From: Ancylobacter polymorphus
GTDB lineage: Bacteria > Pseudomonadota > Alphaproteobacteria > Rhizobiales > Xanthobacteraceae
Reading direction: 5' to 3'
Assembly: GCF_022836935.1 (NCBI RefSeq)
Contig: NZ_CP083240.1
Coordinates: forward strand, 186,001-250,000
DNA: 64,000 bases
The notes under the pieces are model-generated. The model saw only the letters and a program-made list of their open reading frames with translations, made no database searches and had not been told where the DNA came from. This document shows, one piece after another, positions 7,478-15,476 of the stretch. The position numbers were made by a program, and so were the translations under genes. The first letter of the stretch is position 1, and each line of letters opens with the position of its first letter.

Positions 7478-8701
7478 ATGCGTGACGTAGTGATCTGCGA
7501 GCCGGTGCGCACCGCGGTCGGACGTTTCGGAGGTCAGTTCCGCTCGCTCGCGGCGCATGACCTCGGCACTATCGTTGTCAAAGGATTGCTTGAGCGCACC
7601 GGTTTGCCGCCGGAGCGCGTGGACGACGTTCTTTTTGCGCAGTGCTACCCGTCGATGGATGCGCCCGCCTTGGGCCGCGTTGTCGGTCTGAATGCGGGAC
7701 TGCCCATCGAGGTCGGCGGGCTTCAGCTGGACCGTCGCTGCGGCTCGGGACTACAGACCGTGATCTACGGCGCGATGCAGGTCGCCACCGGGGCGTCGGA
7801 TGTCGTCATCGCCGGCGGCGCGGAATCGATGAGTAACGCTCCGCTCTACTCGACGCATGTCCGGTGGGGCAGCACGGGCGATGGGATGGTTTTCCACGAC
7901 TCGCTGGCGCGCGGGCGTGTCACGGCCGGCGGCACGAATTATCCCGTTCGCGGCGGCATGCTGGAGACCGCCGAGAACCTCCGGCGCGAATATGCCATTT
8001 CCCGCGAGGAGCAGGACGAGTTCGCCTGCGCGTCGCATCGCAAGGCGGTTGAGGCACAGCAGAGCGGGATCTTCGCCGAAGAGATCATACCGGTTCCGGT
8101 GACTTCGCGTGGCGTGACGACGAGCATCGACCGCGACGAGCATCCCCGCGCCGACACCACGGTCGAGACGCTGGCAAAGCTCAAGCCGCTCATGGGGCGC
8201 GAGGACAAGGAGGCCACTGTCACGGCCGGAAACGCCTCGGGCCAGAATGACGGCGGGTCGGCCTGCGTGATCACCACCAAGGAGATCGCGGAAGAGCTGG
8301 GCGTCGTGCCTTATGCGCGGCTGGTCAGCTGGGCCGTGGCCGGCGTCGAGCCTTCCCGCATGGGCATCGGCCCTGTGCCCGCCACCAGGAAGGCTCTGGA
8401 CCGCTGCGGGCTCGACCTGAAGGACATCGATCTCATCGAGCTCAACGAGGCGTTCGCCTGCCAGGCTCTCGCCTGCACCCGCGACTGGAATTTCGACGGG
8501 GCGGACTGGGATCGCCTGAATGTCCATGGCTCGGGCATTTCGCTTGGCCATCCGGTCGGCGCCACCGGCGTCAGAATCCTCGCGACCCTTCTGCGCGAAA
8601 TGAAGCGCCGCGATGCCCGCTACGGGCTGGAGACGATGTGCATCGGCGGTGGCCAGGGGCTGGCGGCGATCTTCGAAAATGTGAAGGCCGGAAACGACTG
8701 A
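7478..8701 (+). CDS. Acetyl-CoA acyltransferase (thiolase)
   Basis: 407 aa, typical for degradative thiolases. The acyl-accepting Cys is in DRRCGSG (Cys88); NEAFACQ (about 320), GSGISLGHPVGATG with the active-site His (about 350-363), and CIGGGQG near 388 with the second Cys complete the site. It would cleave a 3-oxoacyl-CoA to acetyl-CoA plus a shortened acyl-CoA. It is first in a plus-strand run with a TctC-type protein, dehydrogenases, a CoA transferase, a BadI-like hydrolase, an SDR and an acyl-CoA dehydrogenase. IclR site E is upstream. Confidence 0.94.
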   Translation: MRDVVICEPVRTAVGRFGGQFRSLAAHDLGTIVVKGLLERTGLPPERVDDVLFAQCYPSMDAPALGRVVGLNAGLPIEVGGLQLDRRCGSGLQTVIYGAMQVATGASDVVIAGGAESMSNAPLYSTHVRWGSTGDGMVFHDSLARGRVTAGGTNYPVRGGMLETAENLRREYAISREEQDEFACASHRKAVEAQQSGIFAEEIIPVPVTSRGVTTSIDRDEHPRADTTVETLAKLKPLMGREDKEATVTAGNASGQNDGGSACVITTKEIAEELGVVPYARLVSWAVAGVEPSRMGIGPVPATRKALDRCGLDLKDIDLIELNEAFACQALACTRDWNFDGADWDRLNVHGSGISLGHPVGATGVRILATLLREMKRRDARYGLETMCIGGGQGLAAIFENVKAGND

Positions 8702-8745
8702 AACAGGGACTGAGGTAAGTCGAAACGATCCGCACAAAAGCTGAG

Positions 8746-8761
8746 CCCCGTTAAATAGGGG
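8746..8761 (+). other. Small hairpin before tctC-type gene
   Basis: CCCC and GGGG flank an 8-nt AT-rich loop between thiolase and the binding-protein gene. It may help set the relative level of the binding protein, as stem-loops often do next to binding-protein genes, or it may be chance. Confidence 0.25.
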
Positions 8762-8777
8762 CCAAAGGGAGGAATGA

Positions 8778-9740
8778 ATGAACTATCGCAGGATTATCGC
8801 AGGAGCGTTCTTCGCCGGTGCCGTGCTGGCATCCGGCGCCGCCAATGCGCAGGCCCCGTTGCGCTTCATCGTGCCGTTCGGCGTCGGTGGCAGCGCCGAC
8901 GTTCTGGCGCGATTCGTTGCTGCGGAACTGTCGCCGCGCATCAACCAGACCGTGGTCGTGGTCAATCAGCCCGGCGCCAGCGGACTGGTCGGCACGATGG
9001 CGACCTTCAATTCTCCGCCTGACGGCAACACCATTCTTCTGGCTGGCAGCAACCATCCCATCCTCGCCGCCACCAAGAAGAACCTGGCATTCGATGTCGT
9101 GAAGGACTTCCAGCCCGTCGTCGTGATGGCGCATGGCCCGCTGGTCTTCAGCGCGAACCCTAACGCGCCGTTCAAGACGCTGCCGGAGATGATCGCCTAC
9201 GCCAAGGCCAACCCGGGCGGGCTCAAATATGCGACCGCCGGTGAGGTGGGCAGCGTCCCGCATCTGGCCGCCGAACTGCTCGGCAATGAGGCCAAGGTCA
9301 GCATGAAGGCGGTGCCTTACCCGAGCGGCGGCGCGGCGGCGCTCGACGTGATGGCGGGCGTGGTCCCCATGGGCGTGTCGGCCCTGACTAGCGTGCTGCC
9401 CTATTATGAGACGAACAAGCTCGTCGCCATCGCGCAGACGCCCAAGACCCGCTCGCCGCTCGCTCCGAATATTCCTACGGTTCATGAGCTGACCGGTCTG
9501 GACTACGACCTGACCTATTGGGTCGGCGTGCTCGCGCCGCGTGGTACGCCCGACACCCGGGTGGCCCAGCTCAACAAGGAAATCAACGAGATCCTCCGCT
9601 CGGAGAAGGGCCGTACCTTCTTCATGGCGCAGGGCTTCGAGCCGGCACCGGGTACGTCCGCCGAATTTGCGAGCTTCCTGGCCAAAGAGCGGAAGCTTTG
9701 GGTGCAGATTGGCAAGATGGCCAATATCCAGCCGCAGTAA
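8778..9740 (+). CDS. Tripartite tricarboxylate transporter substrate-binding protein (TctC/Bug family)
   Basis: 320 aa with a Sec signal peptide (MNYRRIIAGAFFAGAVLASG, cleavage after ANA, about residue 24). The mature part opens with PLRFIVPFGVGGSADVLAR, the Bug-family signature, then VVVNQPGASGLVG and the second-lobe segment with PYPSGGAAALDVMAG. These proteins bind carboxylates in the periplasm and feed a TctA/TctB permease. The permease genes are 14 kb away at 23032-25006 and also carry an IclR operator, so the three probably form one system. GGGAGG lies just upstream; the ATG at 8774 is in another frame. Confidence 0.93.
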   Translation: MNYRRIIAGAFFAGAVLASGAANAQAPLRFIVPFGVGGSADVLARFVAAELSPRINQTVVVVNQPGASGLVGTMATFNSPPDGNTILLAGSNHPILAATKKNLAFDVVKDFQPVVVMAHGPLVFSANPNAPFKTLPEMIAYAKANPGGLKYATAGEVGSVPHLAAELLGNEAKVSMKAVPYPSGGAAALDVMAGVVPMGVSALTSVLPYYETNKLVAIAQTPKTRSPLAPNIPTVHELTGLDYDLTYWVGVLAPRGTPDTRVAQLNKEINEILRSEKGRTFFMAQGFEPAPGTSAEFASFLAKERKLWVQIGKMANIQPQ

Positions 9741-9877
9741 GCCGGCACAGTTTCACGCCCGGCACTGCCGGATCGCGTGAAGACATATTTCTCATCGGGA
9801 GGTCGGGCACTCGTCCGGCCTCATATCGAAGCGACTTGAGTGGCCCCTGCCGGGTCGCCCATTGAGTGCGGAAAACT

Positions 9878-10744
9878 ATGCGCAAGGTTGGTGTTATCGG
9901 CGCCGGGACTATGGGCTTCGGCATTGCGATCGTGGCGTCGCGCGGCGGGTTCGAGACCGTCATCTGCGATACGGACAAAGCCAAACTACGGAAGGTCGCC
10001 GCCGACGCGAGCGCGTTCTTCGAGAAGTCCGTGAAGATCAAGAAGATGTCCGAGGAAGCGGCCGGTGCCGCGATGGGCCGTCTTTCCACTACGACCGACA
10101 TACGCGAGCTTTATGACTGCGATCTCGTCATCGAGGCGGTCTTCGAGAGCTTCACCGTAAAGGCCGAGCTGCTGGCGACGCTGGGTGCCAATTGCAGGCC
10201 CGAGACGGTTCTCGCCTCCAACACCTCGACGCTGTCGATTACACAGCTCGCGGCGACGACCGGCCGGCCGGAGAACTTCGTGGGTCTGCATTTCTGCCTG
10301 CCCGCGCAGGTGATGAAGCTCGTCGAGGTAACCCCCGGACTTCAGACCTCGGGAGAGGCGCTGGCGCAGGCATGGGCGTTCTGCGAGAGCGCCGGCCAGA
10401 TCCCGATCAAGACGAAGGACACGCCCGGCTTCATCCTCAATTACTTCGTCATTCCGTTCAATCTGGCGGCCGTGCGGCTGGTGGAAGAGGGCGTGGCGGA
10501 CGCGCCTTCCATCGACCGCGCTATCAAGACGGGGCTGGGCCATGCGCTAGGCCCGCTGGAACTGGTCGACATGGTCGGCATCGACACGCAAATCCTGCTC
10601 TGCGAAGCGTTCTACGTCTCGACGCATGATCCGCGCATGGTGGCACCGCATCTGCTTCATCAGATGGCGGCGGCGAACCAGCTGGGCCGCAAGACGGGGC
10701 GCGGCTTCTACGACTATTCCTCGACAAAGGCGTTCGGCGCATGA
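9878..10744 (+). CDS. 3-hydroxyacyl-CoA dehydrogenase, short form
   Basis: 288 aa, the length of single HAD proteins. GAGTMGFGIA (about residues 7-16) binds NAD; the second strand ends CDTDKAK. IEAVFESF, ASNTSTLSITQLA and GLHFCLPA carry the catalytic region, where the usual His of HFFNP is kept in LHFC. The C-terminal 3HCDH domain includes PGFILNYFVIPF and GRKTGRGFYDY. It oxidises a 3-hydroxyacyl-CoA. An in-frame GTG at 9866 is possible. The next gene overlaps its stop (ATGA). Confidence 0.92.
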   Translation: MRKVGVIGAGTMGFGIAIVASRGGFETVICDTDKAKLRKVAADASAFFEKSVKIKKMSEEAAGAAMGRLSTTTDIRELYDCDLVIEAVFESFTVKAELLATLGANCRPETVLASNTSTLSITQLAATTGRPENFVGLHFCLPAQVMKLVEVTPGLQTSGEALAQAWAFCESAGQIPIKTKDTPGFILNYFVIPFNLAAVRLVEEGVADAPSIDRAIKTGLGHALGPLELVDMVGIDTQILLCEAFYVSTHDPRMVAPHLLHQMAAANQLGRKTGRGFYDYSSTKAFGA

Positions 10745-11406
10745 GCAAGCTGTCTTTTCGACTGGTCACGTCAGGCGAAAGCCGCTCCTTTCCGCAGGGC
10801 GATGCCTTCCACGCTCTGGCGGACGGCACGTCCGGTACGGTTGTGCTCGTCGGGGCCGATCTGAACGAGAAGGCCGTGAATGAGGCCGCAGGCGACGCCT
10901 CGCTGATCTTCGTCGAGCTCGACACGCAGTGTCTGGGCGAGATCACGGGGGAGCGCATGGGGCTGGAGGGCGGCAAGATTGTCGGGTTCAGCCGCTTCCG
11001 GCTCGGTGCGGGCGCTCCCTCGCAGCTCATTGAGCTCGTTGTTCAGCCCCACACCGACCGCGCGGCAAAGGAAGCCGCCGTCGCGCTGTTCGAGGCGGCC
11101 GGTTTCACCGTGTCGGTCTGCGCGGACCGGCCGGGCAGGATCGTCGACCGTCTGGTCCGGCCTTACTTCAACGCCGTGCTGAACCGCATCGACGATGGAC
11201 TGGCGGGTGCCGCCGATATCGACCGTGCCGTGACGCTGGGGCTGGGCTTCAAGCGCGGTCCCGTCGCCTGGCTTGAAGAGACCGGGCTCGACGATCACGC
11301 CCGCGTCTGCAACGCGTTGACCGAGGCCTACGCGGATCCTTTCTATCGTCCTGCGCGCCGCGCGCGTGTCGCGGCCCGCCGGAGAAGCGCCAATGATCCC
11401 GACTGA
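10741..11406 (+). CDS. Orphan C-terminal half of a two-domain 3-hydroxyacyl-CoA dehydrogenase
   Basis: 221 aa, translationally coupled to the preceding dehydrogenase. Residues 1-110 resemble the linker domain of PaaH-type proteins and lack a GxGxxG NAD site. Residues 125-200 are a clear 3HCDH domain (PGRIVDRLVRPYFNAVLNRI, then GAADIDRAVTLGLGFKRGP). The same arrangement forms the second half of the 518-aa protein at 16731-18287, so this gene looks like that half set free. It may dimerise with the upstream enzyme. Low similarity in the first half makes its exact role uncertain. Confidence 0.8.
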   Translation: MSKLSFRLVTSGESRSFPQGDAFHALADGTSGTVVLVGADLNEKAVNEAAGDASLIFVELDTQCLGEITGERMGLEGGKIVGFSRFRLGAGAPSQLIELVVQPHTDRAAKEAAVALFEAAGFTVSVCADRPGRIVDRLVRPYFNAVLNRIDDGLAGAADIDRAVTLGLGFKRGPVAWLEETGLDDHARVCNALTEAYADPFYRPARRARVAARRRSANDPD

Positions 11407-12622
11407 ATCGCTGCCGCCGCTCGCCGCAGGCTCACGGCTTGGCCTGCTGCGCGGAACGCGTGTTCTCGACCTGACGACCTCCATCGCCGGTCCCTATGCC
11501 ACCATGCTGCTGGGCGATTTCGGCGCCGAGGTGATCAAGGTCGAGCGCCCCAATATTGGTGACGATTCCAGGCATTGGGGGCCGCCGAGCTATGCGGGCC
11601 ACGCTCTCTGGTTTCTCAGCGTGAACCGCAACAAGAAAAGCCTCACGCTCGATTTCAGCGTCGAGGCGGGCCGCCGAATTCTGCACGACCTCATCCGCCA
11701 TTGCGATGTGATCGTCACGAACCAGCTTCCCCGCGTGCAGCGCAAGCTCGGCATCGACATCGAGACCGTGCGCGCGCTGCGCCCCGACATCGTCTACGTG
11801 TCGATCAGCGGTTTCGGCATGGCCGGCGCGCGCAGCGAATGGCCCTGCTACGATCTCATCGCCGAGGGCTATAGCGGGGTGATGGACCTCACCGGCGAGC
11901 CCGATAGCGGGCCGCAGAAGGTGGGGACGCCGGCGGCCGATCTGCTCGCCGGCGGAGATGCGGCCATGGGCTGTCTCGCGGCGCTGGTCGACCGCGCGCG
12001 AACCGGCGCAGGCCATGTCGTCGAGATTTCGCTCGTCGAGAGCATGACCCGCTTCATGACGCCCCGCGTCGTCAGCTATCTCGGCGGTGGCGAACTGCCA
12101 CGCCGGAGCGGCGCCCGCGACAGCGTGATCGCGATATATCAGGTGTTCATGACCGAGGATGATCCGATCACGCTCGGGCTGCCCAATGAGAACATCTGGC
12201 GGCGCTTCTGCGCGGCGGTCGAGCGGAACGACTGGCTCGAGGAAGACAAGTACAAGGGCAATGCGGCCCGCGTCTCGGTTCGGGCCGAACTGGCCGGCGA
12301 GATCCAGAAGATCCTACTGAGGAAGGGCAGGACGCATTGGCTCGATCTGTTCTCCGCGACACAGATACCGGCCGGCCCGATCAACCGTGTCGACCAGGTG
12401 GTCGAAGACCCCGAGCTTCTTGCGCGCGGTCTGTTCTATTCGATGGCCGTCGAGGACCAGCGCATACCGCAGGTCGGGCTCGGCATGCGCTTCGACGACC
12501 AGGTGGCGGGTTATGATCGCGTGCCCCCGAGCCTGGGGCAAGACACCGACGCCATCCTCACGCAGCTGCTGGGTTGCGAGCAGGACGAGATCACGCGGCT
12601 GCGTGCCGAGGGAGTTCTATAA
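11393..12622 (+). CDS. Class III CoA transferase (CaiB/BaiF family)
   Basis: 409 aa from the ATG at 11393, which has GGAG 8 nt upstream and overlaps the previous gene by 14 bp. RGTRVLDLTTSIAGPYATMLLGDFGAEVIKVE is the family N-terminus, NRNKKSLTLD follows, and the catalytic Asp is expected in SEWPCYDLIAEGYSG (about residue 160). Such enzymes move CoA between carboxylates via an aspartyl-CoA intermediate. It may activate the incoming acid with CoA from an end product, in parallel with the ligase at 19829-21526. Confidence 0.92.
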   Translation: MIPTESLPPLAAGSRLGLLRGTRVLDLTTSIAGPYATMLLGDFGAEVIKVERPNIGDDSRHWGPPSYAGHALWFLSVNRNKKSLTLDFSVEAGRRILHDLIRHCDVIVTNQLPRVQRKLGIDIETVRALRPDIVYVSISGFGMAGARSEWPCYDLIAEGYSGVMDLTGEPDSGPQKVGTPAADLLAGGDAAMGCLAALVDRARTGAGHVVEISLVESMTRFMTPRVVSYLGGGELPRRSGARDSVIAIYQVFMTEDDPITLGLPNENIWRRFCAAVERNDWLEEDKYKGNAARVSVRAELAGEIQKILLRKGRTHWLDLFSATQIPAGPINRVDQVVEDPELLARGLFYSMAVEDQRIPQVGLGMRFDDQVAGYDRVPPSLGQDTDAILTQLLGCEQDEITRLRAEGVL

Positions 12623-12623
12623 G

Positions 12624-13409
12624 ATGTGGCAGGAATTTGAGACCATCCTCTACCGCGAGGAGGGGCCGGTCGGGATCATCACGTTGAACCGGCCGGACGA
12701 CGGCAACATGTTCACCGCGAAGATGTGCCACGAAATCCGTGACTGCCTCGAAGCCAGCCGCAACGAAACGCGCACGCGAGTGGTGGTGCTGACCGGCGCG
12801 GGCGACCGTTTCTTCTGCATTGGCGGCCGCAAGGAGAAGGGCGAGGAAACCTGGCTCTATCCGGGCGCCGTGCCCACGCTGGAAATGTATGCCGCGATCG
12901 AGCGCATCCAGAAGCCGGTCATCGCTGCCGTTAACGGCTTCGCGGTGGGCGGCGGTCATGTGCTCCACGTCGTCTGCGATCTGACCATTGCCAAGGAAAG
13001 CGCCGTCTTCCGGCAGGTCGGCCCGATGATGGGCAGCTTCGATGCTGGCTATGGCACCTGGTTCCTGGAAGACCTCGTCGGCAAGAAGAAAGCCAAGGAA
13101 ATCTGGATGCTGAACGAGAAGCTGTCGGCGAAGCAGGCTCTCGATCTCGGCCTCATCAACAAGGTCGTCCCGGACGCCGAACTGATGGAAGCCACCATGG
13201 CGATGGCGAACACCATCGCCTCGCGCGGGCCCTATGCACTGGCCGCGATCAAGGGTGCCTTCGGCGCGCGCCATGGCGGGGCGCTAGGCATGTCGCGGCT
13301 GACCCATGATCTGATGCTGCCGCCCTACTACAGCTCCGAGGAAGCGCAGGAACTCGCCTCCGCATTCGAGGAGCGCCGGGCTCCGGATCCGAGCAAGTTC
13401 GGACGATAG
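12624..13409 (+). CDS. BadI/MenB-type crotonase, probable ring-cleaving hydrolase
   Basis: 261 aa. The crotonase fold has the oxyanion segment VGGGHVLHVVCDLTIA, but the two catalytic Glu of enoyl-CoA hydratases are missing. The segment GPMMGSFDAGYGTWFLEDLV, then KKKAKEIWMLNEKLSAKQA, matches 2-ketocyclohexanecarboxyl-CoA hydrolase (BadI) and dihydroxynaphthoyl-CoA synthase (MenB), with the conserved FDAGYGT and KKAxEIW. BadI opens an alicyclic beta-keto ring to a dicarboxylyl-CoA. With an SDR and an acyl-CoA dehydrogenase directly downstream this resembles the bad cyclohexanecarboxylate module. A MenB role is unlikely because no menaquinone genes are nearby. Confidence 0.85.
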   Translation: MWQEFETILYREEGPVGIITLNRPDDGNMFTAKMCHEIRDCLEASRNETRTRVVVLTGAGDRFFCIGGRKEKGEETWLYPGAVPTLEMYAAIERIQKPVIAAVNGFAVGGGHVLHVVCDLTIAKESAVFRQVGPMMGSFDAGYGTWFLEDLVGKKKAKEIWMLNEKLSAKQALDLGLINKVVPDAELMEATMAMANTIASRGPYALAAIKGAFGARHGGALGMSRLTHDLMLPPYYSSEEAQELASAFEERRAPDPSKFGR

Positions 13410-13418
13410 GTCATCGCC

Positions 13419-14159
13419 ATGCCGCAACAGGTGATCGCCGTCACGGGCACGAGCCGTGGCATTGGAGCCGAAATCGCCGTCGAGTTGGCCTCGAAGGGGC
13501 ACATCGTCGGGTGTCTCGTCCGCAACGGAAAGCTGCCCGAGCACGAGCGGGCGGCGGAGTTCGCCGACCGCCTGATGCCGATCGCCTGTGATATCGTCGA
13601 TGAAGATGCGCTGCGGCACGCCTTCGCCCAGCTCGTCGAACGCCATGGCCGGCTGAACGGGCTGGTCAACAATGCGGGCATTCATCTCGCCGGCCCGTCC
13701 CGCTCCTTCGCGACGGCCGACTTCGAGAAGATCCTCAAGGTCGATGTGCTCGGGCTCTTCGCGGCCTGCCGCGAGGCGTATCCGCATCTTCTGGCGAGCG
13801 AAGGCGGCACCATCGTCAATATCGGCTCCTTCTTCTCCGAGATCGGCGCGAAAGGAAGCACGGCCTACAGCGCGGCCAAGGCGGCGGTGGGAGCGATAAC
13901 GCGCTGCCTGGCCGCCGAGTGGGGCGGTAAGGGCATCAGCGTCCTGAACATCGCGCCAGGATATATCGAGACCGACATCAATCGCGATTATCTGGCGGCT
14001 GAGAGCACGCAGGCCATGATCCGGGAGCGGATCGCCGTGGGTCGTCCGGGCCATGTCAATGAAGTGGCACGTCTCGTCCGCGCGATATTTGACGAGAGGA
14101 TAGGATTTCTTACCGGAGAAACCATCACCATCGATGGTGGTCATCGGCTTTATTACTGA
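13419..14159 (+). CDS. SDR-family dehydrogenase (BadH-like position)
   Basis: 246 aa classical SDR: GTSRGIG (about residues 10-16), NNAG near 86, Ser in NIGSFFSE and YSAAK near 150. It starts 9 bp after the BadI-like gene. In cyclohexanecarboxylate degradation BadH, an SDR, oxidises 2-hydroxycyclohexanecarboxyl-CoA to the 2-keto compound used by BadI, so the pairing suggests an equivalent step (inference). Confidence 0.9.
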   Translation: MPQQVIAVTGTSRGIGAEIAVELASKGHIVGCLVRNGKLPEHERAAEFADRLMPIACDIVDEDALRHAFAQLVERHGRLNGLVNNAGIHLAGPSRSFATADFEKILKVDVLGLFAACREAYPHLLASEGGTIVNIGSFFSEIGAKGSTAYSAAKAAVGAITRCLAAEWGGKGISVLNIAPGYIETDINRDYLAAESTQAMIRERIAVGRPGHVNEVARLVRAIFDERIGFLTGETITIDGGHRLYY

Positions 14160-14166
14160 GGTCAAG

Positions 14167-15333
14167 ATGGATATTTTCGAACGTCTCGACAAGACGATCC
14201 CGTGGTCGGAGACCGAGCAGATCGTCATCGATGCCGTGTCGCGTCTCGCCCGCGAGAAGATCATGCCCCGGGCGGCCGGACATGACGAGGCGGGTTCGTT
14301 TCCGTGGGACAACGTTGCCGACATCAACTTGCTGGAGCTGAACCGGGTCTTCATTCCAGAAGAGTATGAGGGCAGCGGTCTTTCCTATTCGACCTATCTC
14401 GCCTGCTGCCGCGAGATCGCGCAGGCCTGCGCGTCCACGGCCATTGTCTGGGCGACGAACTTCCACGCCTGCGGCCCGGTGGTGGATTTCGCCTCCCACG
14501 AGCAGAAGATGCGGTGGCTGCCGCCCATCGCCAATGGCGGGCTGGCGGCGCTCGCCATCACCGAGCCCGGCGCCGGTTCCGACGCGACGGGCATGAAGAC
14601 GCGTTTCCGTCCCGATGGCGACGACATCATCGTCGACGGCGCGAAGGTGTTCATCACCAATGGCGACGTCTGCGAGTGGCTGCTGCTTTTCGGCAAATGG
14701 TCGGAGCTCGGCGATGGCCGGGATGCCATCTCCATCGCCGTCGTCGAGAAGGGTACGCCGGGTTTCGAGGTCGAGCGGCTCGAAAAGAAGATGGGCCATC
14801 GCGCTTCCAGCACGGCGGCCTTGAGCTTCAATGGCTGCCGCATCCCGCGGGCAAACCTGCTCGGCAAACCGGGGGAGGGGCTCAGCATGCTGTTCCACTT
14901 CCTCAACCGGTCGCGGCCCAGCATCGCCGCCCATGCGCTGGGAATTGCGCGGGCTGCGTTCCAGGAGGCGACGGACTACATCAATGAGCGGCGTCAGTCC
15001 GGCCGGCGCATCGTCGAGTTCCAGGGCATCCAGTTCATGCTGGCCGATCTGGCGACCGATCTGGCCATGTGCGAGCGCTGGCTCTGGCATGTCGCCGCCC
15101 GGATCGAGGCCGGCGACAACAACATCGCGCAGGAGTCGTCGATGCTGAAGTTGCGTGCTTCCGACGTCGCGATGAGGGTGACGACCGAGGCCGTCCAGCT
15201 TCTCGGCGGCTATGGCTACACGCAGGACTTCAAGGTCGAGCGGCTGATGCGCGACGCCAAGATCACGCAGATCTGGGAAGGCACCAACCAGGTCCACCGG
15301 CAGATCATCGGCCGCAGCTTCATGAAGAAGTAG
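14167..15333 (+). CDS. Acyl-CoA dehydrogenase
   Basis: 388 aa, normal length. AITEPGAGSDATGMKT (about residues 133-148) and FITNGDV form the FAD and substrate site; QLLGGYGYTQDFKVERLMRDAK and the catalytic Glu in IWEGTNQVHR (about 370) complete the signature. It introduces a 2,3 double bond in an acyl-CoA. It sits 7 bp after the SDR gene, last of the tight plus-strand series, and is followed by a hairpin at 15333-15360. Of the two acyl-CoA dehydrogenases here this is the ordinary short type and could be the AliB/BadJ equivalent. Confidence 0.93.
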   Translation: MDIFERLDKTIPWSETEQIVIDAVSRLAREKIMPRAAGHDEAGSFPWDNVADINLLELNRVFIPEEYEGSGLSYSTYLACCREIAQACASTAIVWATNFHACGPVVDFASHEQKMRWLPPIANGGLAALAITEPGAGSDATGMKTRFRPDGDDIIVDGAKVFITNGDVCEWLLLFGKWSELGDGRDAISIAVVEKGTPGFEVERLEKKMGHRASSTAALSFNGCRIPRANLLGKPGEGLSMLFHFLNRSRPSIAAHALGIARAAFQEATDYINERRQSGRRIVEFQGIQFMLADLATDLAMCERWLWHVAARIEAGDNNIAQESSMLKLRASDVAMRVTTEAVQLLGGYGYTQDFKVERLMRDAKITQIWEGTNQVHRQIIGRSFMKK

Positions 15334-15360
15334 CCGGAAGCGCCGACCGGGCTTTCCGGC
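15333..15360 (+). terminator. Putative terminator hairpin after acyl-CoA dehydrogenase
   Basis: GCCGGAA and TTCCGGC pair around a GC-rich loop directly after the stop codon. No T tract follows, so it may be a stability element rather than a full terminator. Confidence 0.35.
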
Positions 15361-15476
15361 CGGACGTACCCGTTTCGCTTCAGGCTGAAAACCAGCATCG
15401 AAACAGGCCCGCGTGACGGTGCGTGGCGCAGAGCCATGTCGGCCGCTCGGCCGATCGGCCGATCGGGAGGAAGAGC

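Noticed and set aside
12624..13409. Menaquinone biosynthesis gene menB
   Set aside because: No men genes are near, and the neighbours match alicyclic acid degradation.
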